Source: Dastarcus helophoroides
Taxonomy: Eukaryota > Arthropoda > Insecta > Coleoptera > Bothrideridae
Assembly (NCBI GenBank): GCA_028583605.1
Contig: CM053326.1
Coordinates: forward strand, 50,032,159 to 50,096,158
Direction: 5' to 3'
DNA: 64,000 bases
Positions 33,931 through 45,600 of this stretch are shown in pieces. The position numbers and the translations under genes are program-made. Numbering within the stretch: the first letter of the stretch is position 1; each line of letters starts with the position of its first letter. The notes under the pieces are model-generated. The model was not told the origin of the DNA. It searched no databases and saw only the letters and a program-made list of their open reading frames with translations.

Positions 33931-34736
33931 AAAAAAGGGCACAATCCCCGCTGCCCGAGTCTCCTGCAGGAGCCCACACTTGTAAAATTAGAACCATTTT
34001 GTTGGAGTTTGGGCCTAAGATATAAAAATGCTCCGTGGCCCTATTCGGTTGTTGGCATCCCTGCTGCGATTGTATTTCAATTCCAGAGACTTCCAATTCG
34101 TAAATAAAATATGATTTAGAATTTCAGAATTTTAATAACTTCACTATGTTATGAACCAAATAGGAAACGAATTTTTTAAAGCTGAAGTGCTTAAGTTAGT
34201 TTAAACCACCCAGCAGTAGGAAACATTCAAATATTTTGCTTCAAAAGCGGATAATTTTAGTGGAACGGACCAGTCTTTGATTATCTTCAAAAAATTGAAA
34301 TATAAATCTTGTCCCCTGAAACCAAGAAAGAATAAAAAATACAACAAAGGTTGCTCTAACGTGTTTCGATTACCAATCTATCATCTTCAGAAAGATACTG
34401 AGTTCCACCAAAATTATCCCCTTTTGAAGCAAAATATTTGAATGTTTCCTACTACTGGGTTGTTCAAACTAATTTAACCACTTCAGCTTTAAAAAATTCG
34501 TTTCCTATTTGGTTCACAACATAGTGAAATTATTAAAAATCTGAAATTCTAAATCATATTTTATTTACGAATTGGAAGTCTCTGAAATTGAACTACAATC
34601 GCGGCAGGGATGCCAACAACCGAATCGGGCTACGGGGCATTTTTATATCTTAGGCTTGAGCTCCAACAAAATGGTTCTAATTTTACAAGTGTGGGCTCCT
34701 GTAAGAGAGTCGGGCCGCGGGGATTATGCCCTTTTT
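33931..34736. repeat. Inverted repeat (325-bp arms) centred on a family I unit
   Basis: Arms 33931-34255 and 34412-34736 are reverse complements with few differences (for example GGGATGCCAACAACCGAATC on the left in reverse, and on the right forward). The centre, 34256-34411, is one family I unit whose GTTCCACCAAAA ends point outward on both sides. Frames in the arms (MEVSEIELQSRQGCQQ...) are found in both arms and are repeat translations. Confidence 0.8.
34256..34411 (-). repeat. Family I unit at the centre of a palindrome
   Basis: Reads TTTTAGTGGAACGGACCAGT, CTTGTCCCCTGAAACCAAG, then AACGTGTTTCGATTACCAA and CATCTTCAGAAAGATACTGA, closing with GTTCCACCAAAATTAT. It lies where the two 325-bp arms meet. 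Confidence 0.7.
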
Positions 34737-34740
34737 CCTC

Positions 34741-34812
34741 GCCCTCTTTGTTGTGTTTTTTTTTATCTTTCTTGGTTTCAAGGGACAAGATATGTATTTC
34801 AACTTTCAAAAT
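34741..34812 (+). repeat. Family I tail fragment
   Basis: CTTTGTTGTGTTTTTTTTTA, then TCTTTCTTGGTTTCAAGGG and TATGTATTTCAACTTT, directly abutting the palindrome arm. Confidence 0.65.
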
Positions 34813-35444
34813 GGGAGAAAAACCCGTATTATTATCAAAACATTAAAATGCCGTTCACAGGATGGGATCTGCTTCTCTGGGTGTCGCGAAACAAGGAGAC
34901 AAATCCGTGGTGGGTAGGGTTGTATCTAACTGCATTAGATCTCCCCGAGATGGTCGCATTGAGACAACCACTGACAGGAGACCCAAACAGACCTAACTTG
35001 TATCAGCGGGTTTGTCACTGTCGCGAGACATTTAGATTCTAAGCGTAGGTTTTGCAAGTACCGAAGAAAATTGTATATTTTGGAAAGATTTGATGTTCTT
35101 GTTTGTGGGATGTAAAATTCCAATCCTATTTTCTTTTTCTAACAATCAGTTTTTGGACCATTTTATTTTCCTTCCGGTTGCCTCTTCCTCGTCCTAAATA
35201 CGTAGAGAAATTGTAACGTCAATTGCTCATTTTTTAAATAATAAGTTGCAACGAAACAGTTTTATATGTTCAAATACAAATCTTGTATTTCTTGATTGAC
35301 AAACCAAGATCCAACACAATCGCTGTTTGCGGCAATCTCTAATAGATTGCCATTCCTTAATAGAAGGTAGTGAAATTTAAGATTGTGAAAGGAGTGACCG
35401 ACGAAGAAAAAGTCAATAAAACTGAATACAAATATGAATACTTC
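34813..35444. other. Intergenic DNA with an unassigned open frame
   Basis: A frame ending at 35042 contains MPFTGWDLLLWVSRNKETNP and continues about 45 residues. I do not recognise it, and upstream it reads through repeat. A segment near 35285-35340 resembles, inverted, 50275-50320 (AAACAGCGATTG). No gene is called. Confidence 0.3.
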
Positions 35445-35602
35445 GTAAAGAAATTACAGAGAATATTCAAATTTTGTGTCCTGAAACTAAGAAAGATTAA
35501 AAAACACAATAAAGCTTGCTCTAACGCGTTTCTTGGTGTGAGGGACAAGATTTGTATTTCAATTTTTGAAGATAACCAAGGACCAGTACGTTGCACCAAA
35601 AA
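35445..35602. repeat. Family I repeat, rearranged
   Basis: A reversed tail (AAATTTTGTGTCCTGAAACT to TAACGCGTTTC) is joined to a forward tail TTGTATTTCAATTTTTGAAG that ends GTACGTTGCACCAAAA. The head is lost. Confidence 0.7.
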
Positions 35603-35689
35603 AAATGTATATGTGTGTAGTCTCACGATGCTTCAACCCTAAAATCCCATGAGATCCCGTCTCTAAGCTTTGAAATAAGTATCTGAATG

Positions 35690-35900
35690 TGTAGAGCTCT
35701 TAAAGCACTTTAAACCTAAAGCATAGGTCTAAGGACCCTTAGGGGATCCATATCGTGAGTGTCAAGGGTTCATGGGTAGCGTACCTAACAACATTTATGA
35801 AGATAATAATTAAAGCAGTAATTTTTTCAATTCTACCTAATAAAAAGTAGTTTTAAGTTCCCTTGTTTTCATTTCCTATTAGCTAGCTATAATAAGATCA
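35690..35900 (-). repeat. Dispersed repeat III, inverted copy
   Basis: Reverse complement of 15.68-15.93 kb: CATGGGTAGCGTACCTAAC, then AAGTTCCCTTGTTTTC. It shows the empty form GTTAGGTACGCTACCC of the site beside the LINE. Confidence 0.55.
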
Positions 35901-35939
35901 GGTAGAATACTTGCTCTCTCCTGCTTCATACATAGTATC

Positions 35940-37700
35940 GAAAATTTCTATTCTCGACTGCAGGAACCTTTTCCAGAAATTTTAATAGTGACCCGAAAGT
36001 TGATCCTTTGTTTAAAATGTCGAGATTTACTCGAAATTTTGAAGTTTTCTCGAAATTTCGACGTTTTCTCGAAAATTCGACGTTTTCTCGAAACTTCGAC
36101 GTTAAATCAGTCTTTTCTCAAGAAAATCTCTCTTCTTCTGCTGAAATGTCAAAATTATTCTAAAAAGATCGATTTCTTTCATCAAAAGTTCGAATTTTTA
36201 TCTCAAGATTCGTCGCTTTTTTTTCCAAATTTTCTCATCTCCCAAAATTCCAATGTTTCTAAGAATCTCCACTTTTTTTAAATTCTTTCTGCAGATTTCT
36301 TTAAACTTCGCTTGTTCTCAGAATCAGACTTTTCTTAAAAAATCTCTCTTCTGCTGAAATTTCAAAATTATTCTAAAAAAATCGACTTCTTTTATCAAAA
36401 TTCAACTCTCTCAAAAGTTTGAAGTGTTATCTTAAAATTCGTCGCTTTTTTTTTCAAAATTTTCTCATTTCTTAAAATTTCACTTTTCCTAAAAATCTCC
36501 ACTTTTTTTTTAAATTCTTTCTGCAGATTATGACTTGTTCTTTAAACTTCGCTTTTTCTCAAAATTAGACTTTTCTCAAAAAATCTCTCTTCTTTTGCTG
36601 AAATTTCAAAATTATTCTAAAAAAATCGACTTCTTTTATCAAAATTCGAATCTCTCAAAAGTTCGAATTATCTCAAGATTCGTCGCTTTTTTTTCAAAAT
36701 TTTCTCATTTCTCAAAATTCCACTTTTCCTAAAAATCTCCACTTTTTTTTAATTCTTTCTGCAGATTTCGACTTGTTCTTTAAACTTCGCTTTTTCTCAA
36801 AATTAGACTTTTCTCAAAAAATCTCTCTTCTTCTGCTGAAATTTCAAAATTATTCTAAAAAAATCGACTTCTTTTATCACAATTCGACTCTCTCTCAAAA
36901 GTTCGAATTATCTCAAGATTTGTCGCTTTTTTTTAAATTTTCTCATTTCTCAAAATTTTATTTTTCCGAAAAATCTCCACTTTTTTTTAAATTCCTTCTG
37001 CACATTTCGACTTGTTCTTTAAACTTCGATTTTTCTGAAAAATCAGACTTTTCTCAAAAAATCTCTCTTCTTCTGCTGAAATTTCAAAACTAGTCTACAA
37101 TAATCGACTTCTTTTATCAAAATCGCACTTTTCCAAAAGTTCGAATTTCTATTTCATAATTCGTCGCTTTTTTTTAAATTTTCTCATTTGTCAAAATTCC
37201 ACTTTTCCCGAAAATATCCACTTTCTTAAAATTCTTTCTGCAGATTTCGACTTGTTCTTTAAACTTCCCTTTTTCTCAAAAATCAGACTTTTCTCAAAAA
37301 ATCTCTCTTCTTCTGCTGAAATTTCAAAATTATTCTAAAGAAATCGACTTCTTTTATCAAAATTTGACTCTCTCAAAAGTTCGAATTGTCATCTCAAGAT
37401 TCGTCGCTTTATTTCAGTTTTCCCATTTCCCAAAATTCCACTTTTTCTGATAATCTCCACTTTTGTTTAAATTCGACTTTTTGCAAATTTCGATTTGTTC
37501 TGTAAACCTCGCTTTTTCTCTAAATTTGGCAGATATTTTGATAAAAAAGTAAACATTTTTAGAATAAGATTTATCTGGAAATGTTGAAAAATATTTTTTG
37601 AAAATTTTAACTGTGTATGAAAAGACGAAAATTTCGGAAAATTTAAATTCTAGCTTGTTGCTCAAAATTTCGACGTTTATTTCAATAGTGGATATTTCTG
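35940..37700 (+). repeat. T-rich array with 239-bp tandem units (about five)
   Basis: TTTAAACTTCGC-type words recur at about 36301, 36541, 36780, 37019 and 37258, a period near 239 bp. Each is followed by AAAAAATCTCTCTTCTTCTG and TTCTAAAAAAATCGACTTC. Repeated open frames (KISLLLLKFQNYSKKIDFF) are translations of the unit. Confidence 0.85.
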
Positions 37701-38980
37701 ATGTCACAGTGGGGCAGGGGGTGGAGAGAAACGTGTCATTAACTTGGGCAATGGTTAAAAAATAAATATTTAGTCGAGAAATTTCGAATTTTTTCTTGAA
37801 ATTCTACTCAACATTTGACGTTTTTTCGAAATTTCGATCTTTTTCTGATAATATCAATGTTTTGCTCGAAATTTTATCGATCTTTCGCTCGCAATTTTAA
37901 TTTTCGAAATTTTAAGTTTCAAAATTTCTTTGGGTTTTCGAAACTTTCGACTTTTACCTCGAAAATCGTATTTTTCTCGAAATTTCGATATTTTTCAAGT
38001 TTTTGCAAAAGGTCAGGTCATTTATTTTCAATTTAATTTCCTGAAAATTCCGGCTTTATCCCAAAATTGGCTTTTTTATCATAATCCGTTTTTTTTAAAC
38101 TACGACTTTATACTCAAAATTGTACTCTCAAAATTAAAAAGATGTTTTGAAAATTTTGCATCTATATAAAGACGAAAATTTCGGAAAATTTAAATTCTAG
38201 TTTGTTGCTTAAAATTTCGACGTTTATTTCAATAGTGGATATTTCTGATGTCACAGTGGGGCAGGGGGTGGAGAGAAACGTGTCATTAACTTAGGCAATG
38301 GTTAAAAAGTAAATATTTAGTCGAGAAATTTCGAATTTTTTCTTGAAAGTCTACTTAAAATTTGTCCTTTTTTTTAAATGTCGATCTTTTTCTGAAAATA
38401 TCGATCTTTTGCTCGAAATTTTATCGATCTTTTGCTCGAAATTTTAATTTTCGAAATTTTAAGTTTCAAAATTTCTTTGGATTTTCGAAACTTTTGATTT
38501 TTACCTCGAAAATCGTATTCTTCTCGAAATTTCGATATTTTTCAAGTTTTTGCAAAAGGTCAGGTCATTTATTTTCAATTTAATTTCCTGAAAATTCCGG
38601 CTTTATCCCAAAATTGGCTTTTTTATCATAATTCTTTTTTTTAACTACGACTTTGTACCCAAAAATTGTACTTTTTCCTCTCAAAATTAAACAGTAATGA
38701 AAATGTTGTATATTTTATAGAAATATACTTTTTATAGAAATAATTTTTCTCGAAATTTTGACTAACTGGAAATTTTAACGTGTTTCTCCAAATTTGCCTT
38801 ATTTTAGAAGTTTCGTCTCCTTTTTATACTACTCTTATTGGTCGGAAACATTTTCATTTTTTAATTTTATTTAACATTTCTGCCTCTAAATGTCTTGTTA
38901 TTGGAAACGTTTACCTAAAATTGAGCTCTTTATCCAAAATTTTACTTTTTTCGAAATTCTTTTATTTTTCTTAAACTGGA
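37701..38980 (+). repeat. 547-bp direct duplication inside a T-rich array
   Basis: ATGTCACAGTGGGGCAGGGG occurs at 37701 and 38248, and the following roughly 500 bp match closely (CATTAACTTnGGCAATGG, TGCAAAAGGTCAGGTCATT). The rest to 38980 is degenerate T-rich array. Confidence 0.8.
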
Positions 38981-39639
38981 TTGAATATAAACATTTTGAA
39001 CATATTATTTTTACGAAATTTAGAAAAAAAGATTTCCTGTAAATTTCGAGATTATCATAATTTAAATGAAAATAAAAATCGTGAGAAAAAGAATGTTAGA
39101 AACTGGGTTGTTTCCCAAATTCGATTTATTCTGGAAATTGACACTTTTCTCACAAAATGATGTACCACTGAAAAAGCTAATATCCGCATTCGCAGTCGGA
39201 AAGTATGAATATTTCATCAGTTTTGCATGCAAAATACATTTAATGGGCTAAGAAATGTTTCTTTCATTCTGACATTGCCGTAAATTTTATTTATATGAGG
39301 AAATAAGTTGATTTTCTGGTAGTGAATTAAAAATTATTGTTATTGGCTGACGTATGTAGATATATTAGGTAAGTTGCAGGGAGATGGCAAATATGGGAAA
39401 CCTGCTCACGACGTAAAAAGGTAAAATAACCAAGCTAGTTAGTAGCATTTATTCGATGACTTGAGTTTTCTTATCCACATTTAATTTTAACTTTCTCCAC
39501 TGTACTACTGTGTATTTAATAGCGTCACACATCTTTTATCAGGACTTTTAATTACATCTGCCTCTCGTTATCGCATTGAGACAACATTTAAATATAATAT
39601 TGCTACAAATAAACAACAACATTTACAAATACACGAACA
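38981..39639. other. Upstream region of the plus-strand ligase
   Basis: No repeat recognised. It holds the promoter and 5' UTR of the gene starting at 39640, but no TATA box or initiator was convincing. Confidence 0.4.
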
Positions 39640-42600
39640 ATGTCACTGCGAAAAGTTCCCTTTAACCGTCTTCAAGCCAGAAGATTCTTCAGGACTTTTA
39701 ACCGGACTGTTTGCAGTAATAGTGTCATTCATAATAATATCCTTAGTTCTGGTGTACCAGATGTTAAAATTCCAAATGTAAGCATAACGGAACATATTTT
39801 CGCTAATTTGGCTAGATATGAAAAATACACCGCTTTGGTAAGTTATTTATGTTCATAATGAAGTTATATAACTAATATTTTTCCAATAGAATTTTGCCTT
39901 TGACATACTTATATTGTTCTGTTTATAAAAATTGTTGTTAAGTACTAACCTTCTACGGAAAATTTGCGCCAGTCCAACTACAAACTACGAAAGTACAGAT
40001 TTTTATATAACAATTTTATCGTAATAGTGTATTTATGTAATTATTTACAATGCAACTATTAAAATTTCAGACAAGAAATTCCTATTAAGCATTTATTTAT
40101 GTTTGGTGGAACGGACTATCCTTGGTTATCTTCAAAAATTGAAATACAGAACTTGTCCTCTGAAACCAAGAAAGATTAAAAAACACAACAGAGGTTGCTC
40201 TGACGCATTTCGACAGCCAAGCTGTCATCTTTAGAGAAGATTATTTATGCTAAATATTTCGGTAAACTCAACATTTTTAGTTTAAAAAAAATTTGATTTT
40301 AACTTCGAAGTTTCTGGATTTTGATTGATAAAGATCTTTTTTTTTCAGATCTTTATTTTAAAATTTCAGTTTTTATATTTTTTCTAAAGTTTTCGCTTTG
40401 CGCTAAAAATTGTGTCCTTTAGTTTTTTTTTTCAAATTTTAATCCTAGTCAGGAAATTTCCACTTTTAAAAAAATTTCGAGTTTAAACCCAAAATTTTTG
40501 CTTCATCAGAAAACGTTCTAAATATTTCGGTAAATTCAACATTTTTAGTTTTAAAAAAATTTGACTTTAACTTCGAAGCTTCTAGATTTTGTTTGATAAA
40601 GGTCTTCTTTTTTCAGATGAAAAAGCAATCAAAGATTTTAAATCACTTTGTCGAATTTTTCGTCCAAAATATTCGCTTTTCCTGAAGGTTTTTAGATTAA
40701 CCTTTTTTCTTTCTAAAATAAATTCAAAGTTTCGACAAAAGTCAAAATTACAAATTAAAATGGAAGCTTCTATTGGATTTTTTTATTTCATCTTTAATAT
40801 CTAATATTCCTGATTTCGTTTTTTATCTGAAATTTGATGCTGCACTGAAAAGTTCAAAAATCACTTATTTTGAAAAAAATATTGGGTAATTCTATTTTTT
40901 CTTTGAAAATATCGAGATAAACTAAGTTTGAAAGACTTAAATATCAAGTGGCGGCTGGCATATAGGCACTGTGGAACTGCAGCACCCCAATTTCGCTTAC
41001 GAGTTTTTTTCTCGAAATTTTCTGAACACTTGTCATTACACAATTTTTTTTAGACATTTCTCTGATTTCTTTTTTTAGAAAATTTAGGTTTCTTTCACAA
41101 GGTTACGACATTTAAAAACCTATTTTATTTTTAATTTTGATCAAAATCACATTTTCAAAAACTAGTTTTTGTAAAAGTTTTGAGAAAGAAATGAATATTT
41201 CGAGCAGGATTAAAATGTTAACAAAAAAACTCAAATTTCTTTGAAAATGTCAACATTTTGAGAAAATAATTCCAATTTCAAGAAAAAATCTAAATCCAAC
41301 TAACTCAGCTCGCATTTTACTTTTTCCCTAAAAAATAAGCTAATCCGGTATCTTCGACTTTTTACCTCAAATCTCATTTTGTTTAAAAATTTTGAGTTCT
41401 TTCAGATATTTCGATTTTTTTAAGGAAATTTTGATTTTTTCTGCAAAGTTTCCATTTTTCTTAAACATTTTATAAAAAGAAATTTTCTCGAAATTTCCAT
41501 TTTTCCTGAAAGTGTTGTTCTTAAAATTTCTTCTAGAAATTCCAACTTCTCCAGATTTTTCTTTGTGTTCCTCTAATTTGCTTTAAGAATTTAAAAGTTT
41601 AAAAGTTTTTTCCCGACACTTTGACAATTTGAAGTTCATTTTATTTTGTAGTTTTAGCAAAAAATGTTTGGAAAAAACCCTGAAAGCTATATAAAAATTT
41701 CAACATATTGAGAAAGCAAAAGATTTCGACTTTTTTGTAAAAATATTCCAAATTTTTTTCAAATTTCGATTTTTTCTCCAAGACACATTTTGCTTTTTTT
41801 TTCCTATGCAATTTGTATTTTTCTCTAAAAGTTTTATACAAAGAATATTATTTGAAATTACGACTTTTCCTGGAGATTTTGTCTTTAAGATATTTTTTCT
41901 TGTAGAAATTTTGATTTCTCTCTTGCTTTGGAAATTTAAAAGTTTTTTAACGAAATTTTAATATTTTAAAGTTCATTTTATTTTGTAATTTTGATAAGAA
42001 ACTGAAAAATTATTGAGTATAATTGTGGGGAAAATAAACTTCAAATCTGCATAAAAATGAGAAAACTTTGGGAAAAATATTGAAATTTCAAGAAAAAATG
42101 AACCTAGTAAAGTTAAAACATTTTTACAATTTGATATTTCTCTAAAAAATCACTACTACTGTAGAAGCAAAGAAAATTCTGAATCGGAATTTCCAATTTT
42201 TCTAGAAATGTTAAATTTATTCTTGAAATTCTCAAGTTCGAATTTAAAATTCAAATTTCGATAAAAAAAAAGGTCGAAATTTAAGAATTAAACTCAAAAT
42301 TCCAAGAGAGAGCAGATCATATTTTTAGAAAAAGTTGAAATTTCTTATTAGTAAACATTTTTCAGAAAAAAATAACATTTTCGGAATTAAAGAAAAAAAG
42401 TTTCTTTAAAATAAATTAACTGTTAAAAATATTCTTATAATTTCGACTTTTAAAGTGGGAATTATTGAAATTTTAGAGAAAAAGAATCAACATTTTTAGA
42501 AGATATGTTTTTTTCAATTTATTTAACATTTCTTCGGCCCAGTTTGGAAATGTTAAATAAATTGAAAAAAACATAATATTTCCGGTCAATAAGGGTCTAC

Positions 42601-45600
42601 CATGAAGAATTTTTAGAAGAATCTCAAAATTTAGAAATTAAAATTAATTAAAATTTTGAAAGAAATTCATTAACAATATACCGTTCTAATTTAATTTTTT
42701 TCTAGTAATTTTGTAGTTCCAGAAAAGTTTCAAAAATCAAATATTCGAGCTTGACGCCAATTTTTTGTGATTAAAATTCAAATTTTGGCAATTTATTTGT
42801 ATATAAAATGCAAGTTTTTTTTTGAAATTTGTTTCAAAACTTTGCACAATTTTAAAAATAGAAATTTTTGTTATTAATTTTATTAAATTCGGGTGTTATT
42901 TTGAAATTTTTCTCAAAAAAATATAAAGTTAGAAAAAAACCATTACCACTTTTAAAAAATAAAGCTAAAGTTATCAGAAAAGTCGAATTTTAAAAAAAAA
43001 GTCAAATCTTAAAATATTTTGAAATTTTTATAGAAAGTTAAATTTTCAAAATAAGAAAGAAGAATTTTCAATTTTTCAAATGGTAGACATTTTCGATAAC
43101 TTTGGGAATGTCAATGAAAATCCTATTTATACATTATTTTTAAACATTTTCAATTAAATCTTCGACTTAAAAGAAAAGATTTTTTTTAAACTTGAACTAT
43201 TGAAAATTTCGACTTTTTTCAAAATTTTAGCTTTTCAAAATTTCATCATTCTTGATAAATACGAAGTTTTCGATAATTTTGAGTTTTCTCCAATATTCAA
43301 AATATTCAGCTTTCAGCTTTAATTAAAAAGTCTGCAATTTGTTTTAAATGTTGATATTTTTCCAAAAATTCGTATTTTATTCCCATTCTTAAGATTATTG
43401 AAAATGTCGACCATTTTAAAAATTGAAAATATTTTTCGAAATCCATATTTTCTTTTAAAAATTTGACTTTCTATGAAAATTTTAAAATTTAACCTTTTTT
43501 TAAAAAAAACGATTTTTTTGATAACTTTAGCTTTATAATTTAAAAGTGGTAATGTTTTTCTTTTAAATTTACATTTTGTTGAGAAAAATTTCGAAATAAC
43601 ACTCGAATTTAAAAAATTAATGTAAAAATTTCTTTTAAAATTGTGCAAACTTTTGAAACAAATTTCCAAAAAAAACTTGCATTTTATGCACAAATAAATT
43701 GCCAAAATTTTGAATTTTAATCACAAAAAATTGGCTTCAAGCTGGAATATTTGATTTTTGAAATGTCCCTGGAACTTCAAAATTACTAGAAAAAAATTAA
43801 ATTAGAAGAGTAAATTGTTAATGAATTTTTTTCAACATTTTGATTAATTTTAATTTCGAAATTATGAGACTCTTCTAGAAATGTTGACTCTTTTTCTCAG
43901 AAATTTCAATAATTCCCACTTTAAAAGTCGAAATTGGAAGAATATTTTTCGCAATTAATTTATTTCAAGAAAAAATGTTTTCCTTAACTCCGACAATGTA
44001 ATTGTTTTCTGAAAAATGTGGTTTACTAATAAGAAATGTCAACTTTTTGTAGAAATATGATCTGCTTTCTCCTGAAATTTTAAGTTTAATCTTTAAATTT
44101 CGATCTTATTTTAATGAAATTTGAATTTTAAATTCGAACTTGAGAATTTCAAGAGTAACTTCTAGAAAAATTAAAAATTCCCATTCAGAATTTTCTTTGG
44201 TCCTACAGTAGTACTAATTTTTTAGAGAAATATCAAATTGTAAAATAAGTTTCTAGTTTTAGAAGAAATTTTAAGAACAACACTTTGAGGAAAAATGGAA
44301 ATTTCGAGAAAATTTATTTGTGTAAAATATTTAGCAAAAATGGAAAGTGGAAAACACAAAATAAAATGAACTTTAAATTGTCAAAGTGTCGTGAAAAAAC
44401 TTTTGAAATTTTAAATTTTTAAAGCAAATTAGAGGAACACAAAAAAAATCTGGAGAAGTTGAAATTTCAAGGAGAAATTTTAAGAACATCACTTTCAGGA
44501 AAAATGGAAATTTCGAGAAAATTTCTTTTTATAAAATATTTAAGAAAAATGGAAACTTTGCAGAAAAAATCAAAATTTCCTAAAAAAAATCGAAATATCT
44601 GAAATAACCTAAAATTTTCAGACAAAATGCTATTTGAGGTAAAAATTCGAAGGTAGCATATTAACTTATTTTTTAGAGAAATACTAAAATGCGAGTCGGG
44701 TTGGATTTAGATTTTTCTTGAAATTGTAATTATTTTCTCAAAATGTTGACATTTTCCAAGAAATTTGAGTTGTTTTCTAACATTTTAATTTCTGCTCGAA
44801 ATATTGTTTTTTTCCTCAATACTTTTACAAAAATTAGTTTTTAAAAATGTGATTCTGATTAAAATCAAAAATAAAATATGTGTTTAAATGTGGTAACTTC
44901 GTGAAAGAAACCTAAAATTCCTATAAAAAGAAATCAGAGAAAATTTAAAATTTCTACAAAAAATTGTGTAATGAAGCGATCAAAAAATTTTGAGAAAAAA
45001 ACTCGTAAGCGAAATTGGGGCTGCTGCAGTTCCACAGTGCTTATACGCTAGCTGCCACTGATTATAACTGAAACATCATGGCATTAAGGTGCATGTAAAC
45101 GAACCGTTGTTTACGTTTCATTAATTTATTCTGTTACATGCATTTTTTATCGGAGGATGTCTGTACTATCTTTGTTAAAGATAAATAAAACACAATATTC
45201 CCGCAATTTATAATTAATTTATAACTGTATCGACCTTAATATGATCAGAACGTTATCTTTAGCAGATCAAGAAAAATTTATCAATTTTGGAATTTTGTTT
45301 ACGTTTTAGAATAATGCTACATGATATTAATATTATAGGTTTCTACAAACTCATAGTTACATTTAAAGAGCATTTTTTTAAAGTTTAATCCACTCGCAAA
45401 GGGTAACCCCATTATGCCTTCAAAGCACTGCGAGTAGGATGCGGAAACAAGGATAGCTGGCGATGAACCGCCTTCTTAAACAAGGATAAGTTGTAATTTT
45501 GGGGGAAAATTCCTTTCGGTAACGCGTTCCATAGCTTGGAAGTTCTATAGAAAAATCTCCGTAAACAGAAGTCCTCACTGTGTCAAGCTGGACCCCACAG

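Noticed and set aside
34572..35042. 156-codon open frame crossing a palindrome arm, a family I tail and unknown DNA
   Set aside because: The first half is present in both palindrome arms and is repeat. The second half has no recognisable domain or splice structure, so no gene was called.
40937..45068. An 8-bp target duplication around the giant fold-back
   Set aside because: TTAAATAT on the left and ATTATAAC on the right do not match, so the hAT assignment rests on the tip sequence only.
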